Origin: Prochlorococcus sp. AG-409-F19
GTDB taxonomy: Bacteria > Cyanobacteriota > Cyanobacteriia > PCC-6307 > Cyanobiaceae
Direction of reading: 5' to 3'
DNA: 64,000 nt
Assembly (NCBI GenBank): GCA_003215795.1
Contig: QCJV01000005.1
Coordinates: forward strand, 1 to 64,000
Shown: positions 63,956 to 64,000 of the stretch, piece after piece
Layout: every line of letters starts with the position of its first letter
Position numbering within the stretch: the first letter of the stretch is position 1
Position numbers and translations under genes: made by a program
The notes under the pieces: generated by a model
Database searches by the model: none
What the model was told of the DNA's origin: nothing
What the model saw: only the letters and a program-made list of their open reading frames with translations

Positions 63956-64000
63956 ATGCTTGAAGGACTCATTAAGAAGATCTTCACAATAAAACTTACC
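63956..64000 (+). CDS. First 15 codons of a gene cut by the window edge
   Basis: ATG at 63956 is preceded by AGGAG at 63946-63950 with a five-base spacer, a strong ribosome-binding site. The visible peptide MLEGLIKKIFTIKLT is too short to identify. Confidence 0.5.
   Translation, partial: MLEGLIKKIFTIKLT

Overview
This window reads as chromosomal DNA of a low-light-adapted Prochlorococcus. The evidence is strong A+T richness, a prochlorophyte-type Pcb chlorophyll-binding antenna gene (59327-60397), a cyanobacterial type UDP-glucose:tetrahydrobiopterin glucosyltransferase (56971-58059), and the conserved core order rpmH-rnpA-PH protein-yidC-AAA ATPase-serS-rseP-rpsN-pnp. The strain cannot be named from the sequence alone.

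Positions 1 to about 41500 form a large, very A+T-rich surface-glycan island. From the left: a lipid-linked pentose-type pair (SDR fragment plus UbiA-family prenyltransferase), an unrecognised protein, and a PglK/MsbA-like ABC exporter that is a candidate lipid-linked glycan flippase. A co-directional run at 5000-16947 follows: hydroxyacid oxidase-like, sugar nucleotidyltransferase, phosphoheptose isomerase, methyltransferase, zinc-type dehydrogenase, a heptose kinase/nucleotidyltransferase with inverted domain order, two sugar-nucleotide SDRs, thiamine-dependent E1 alpha and beta subunits, and an RfbH/E1-type PLP/[2Fe-2S] 3-dehydrase. This looks like a dedicated pathway for an unusual heptose-derived, deoxy or branched sugar. 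Next come dioxygenases, three FkbM methyltransferases, an acetolactate-synthase-like thiamine enzyme, glycosyltransferases, large membrane proteins, a WecA-like initiating transferase and a WbpM-like dehydratase. The island ends with the dTDP-rhamnose operon (rfbBDCA), Wzz-like and Wza-like export proteins, and galE.

The island is eroding. Four decayed genes, none with an intact reading frame, are readable by translation across frames: a gmhB-like phosphatase (4441-4961), a family 2 glycosyltransferase (14947-15205), an NAD-dependent sugar dehydratase (about 15241-15540) and a UDP-glucuronate 4-epimerase (about 39420-40440).

From the tRNA-Arg(UCU) gene at 41587 to about 58100 the window is mostly housekeeping: rsmI and cysQ starting within a few bases of each other, pnp, rpsN, rseP, serS, a Ycf46-like ATPase, yidC (with an Ig-like insertion), rnpA, rpmH, a DUF2808 protein, chorismate mutase, SppA, an EamA transporter and the pteridine glucosyltransferase. 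The right end (58100-64000) is gene-sparse. It holds an orphan Nif11-type peptide, a 45-residue single-span protein, the pcb gene with an exceptionally long terminator hairpin, decayed reading frames, a DUF805 protein, an MFS exporter and the first codons of one more gene.
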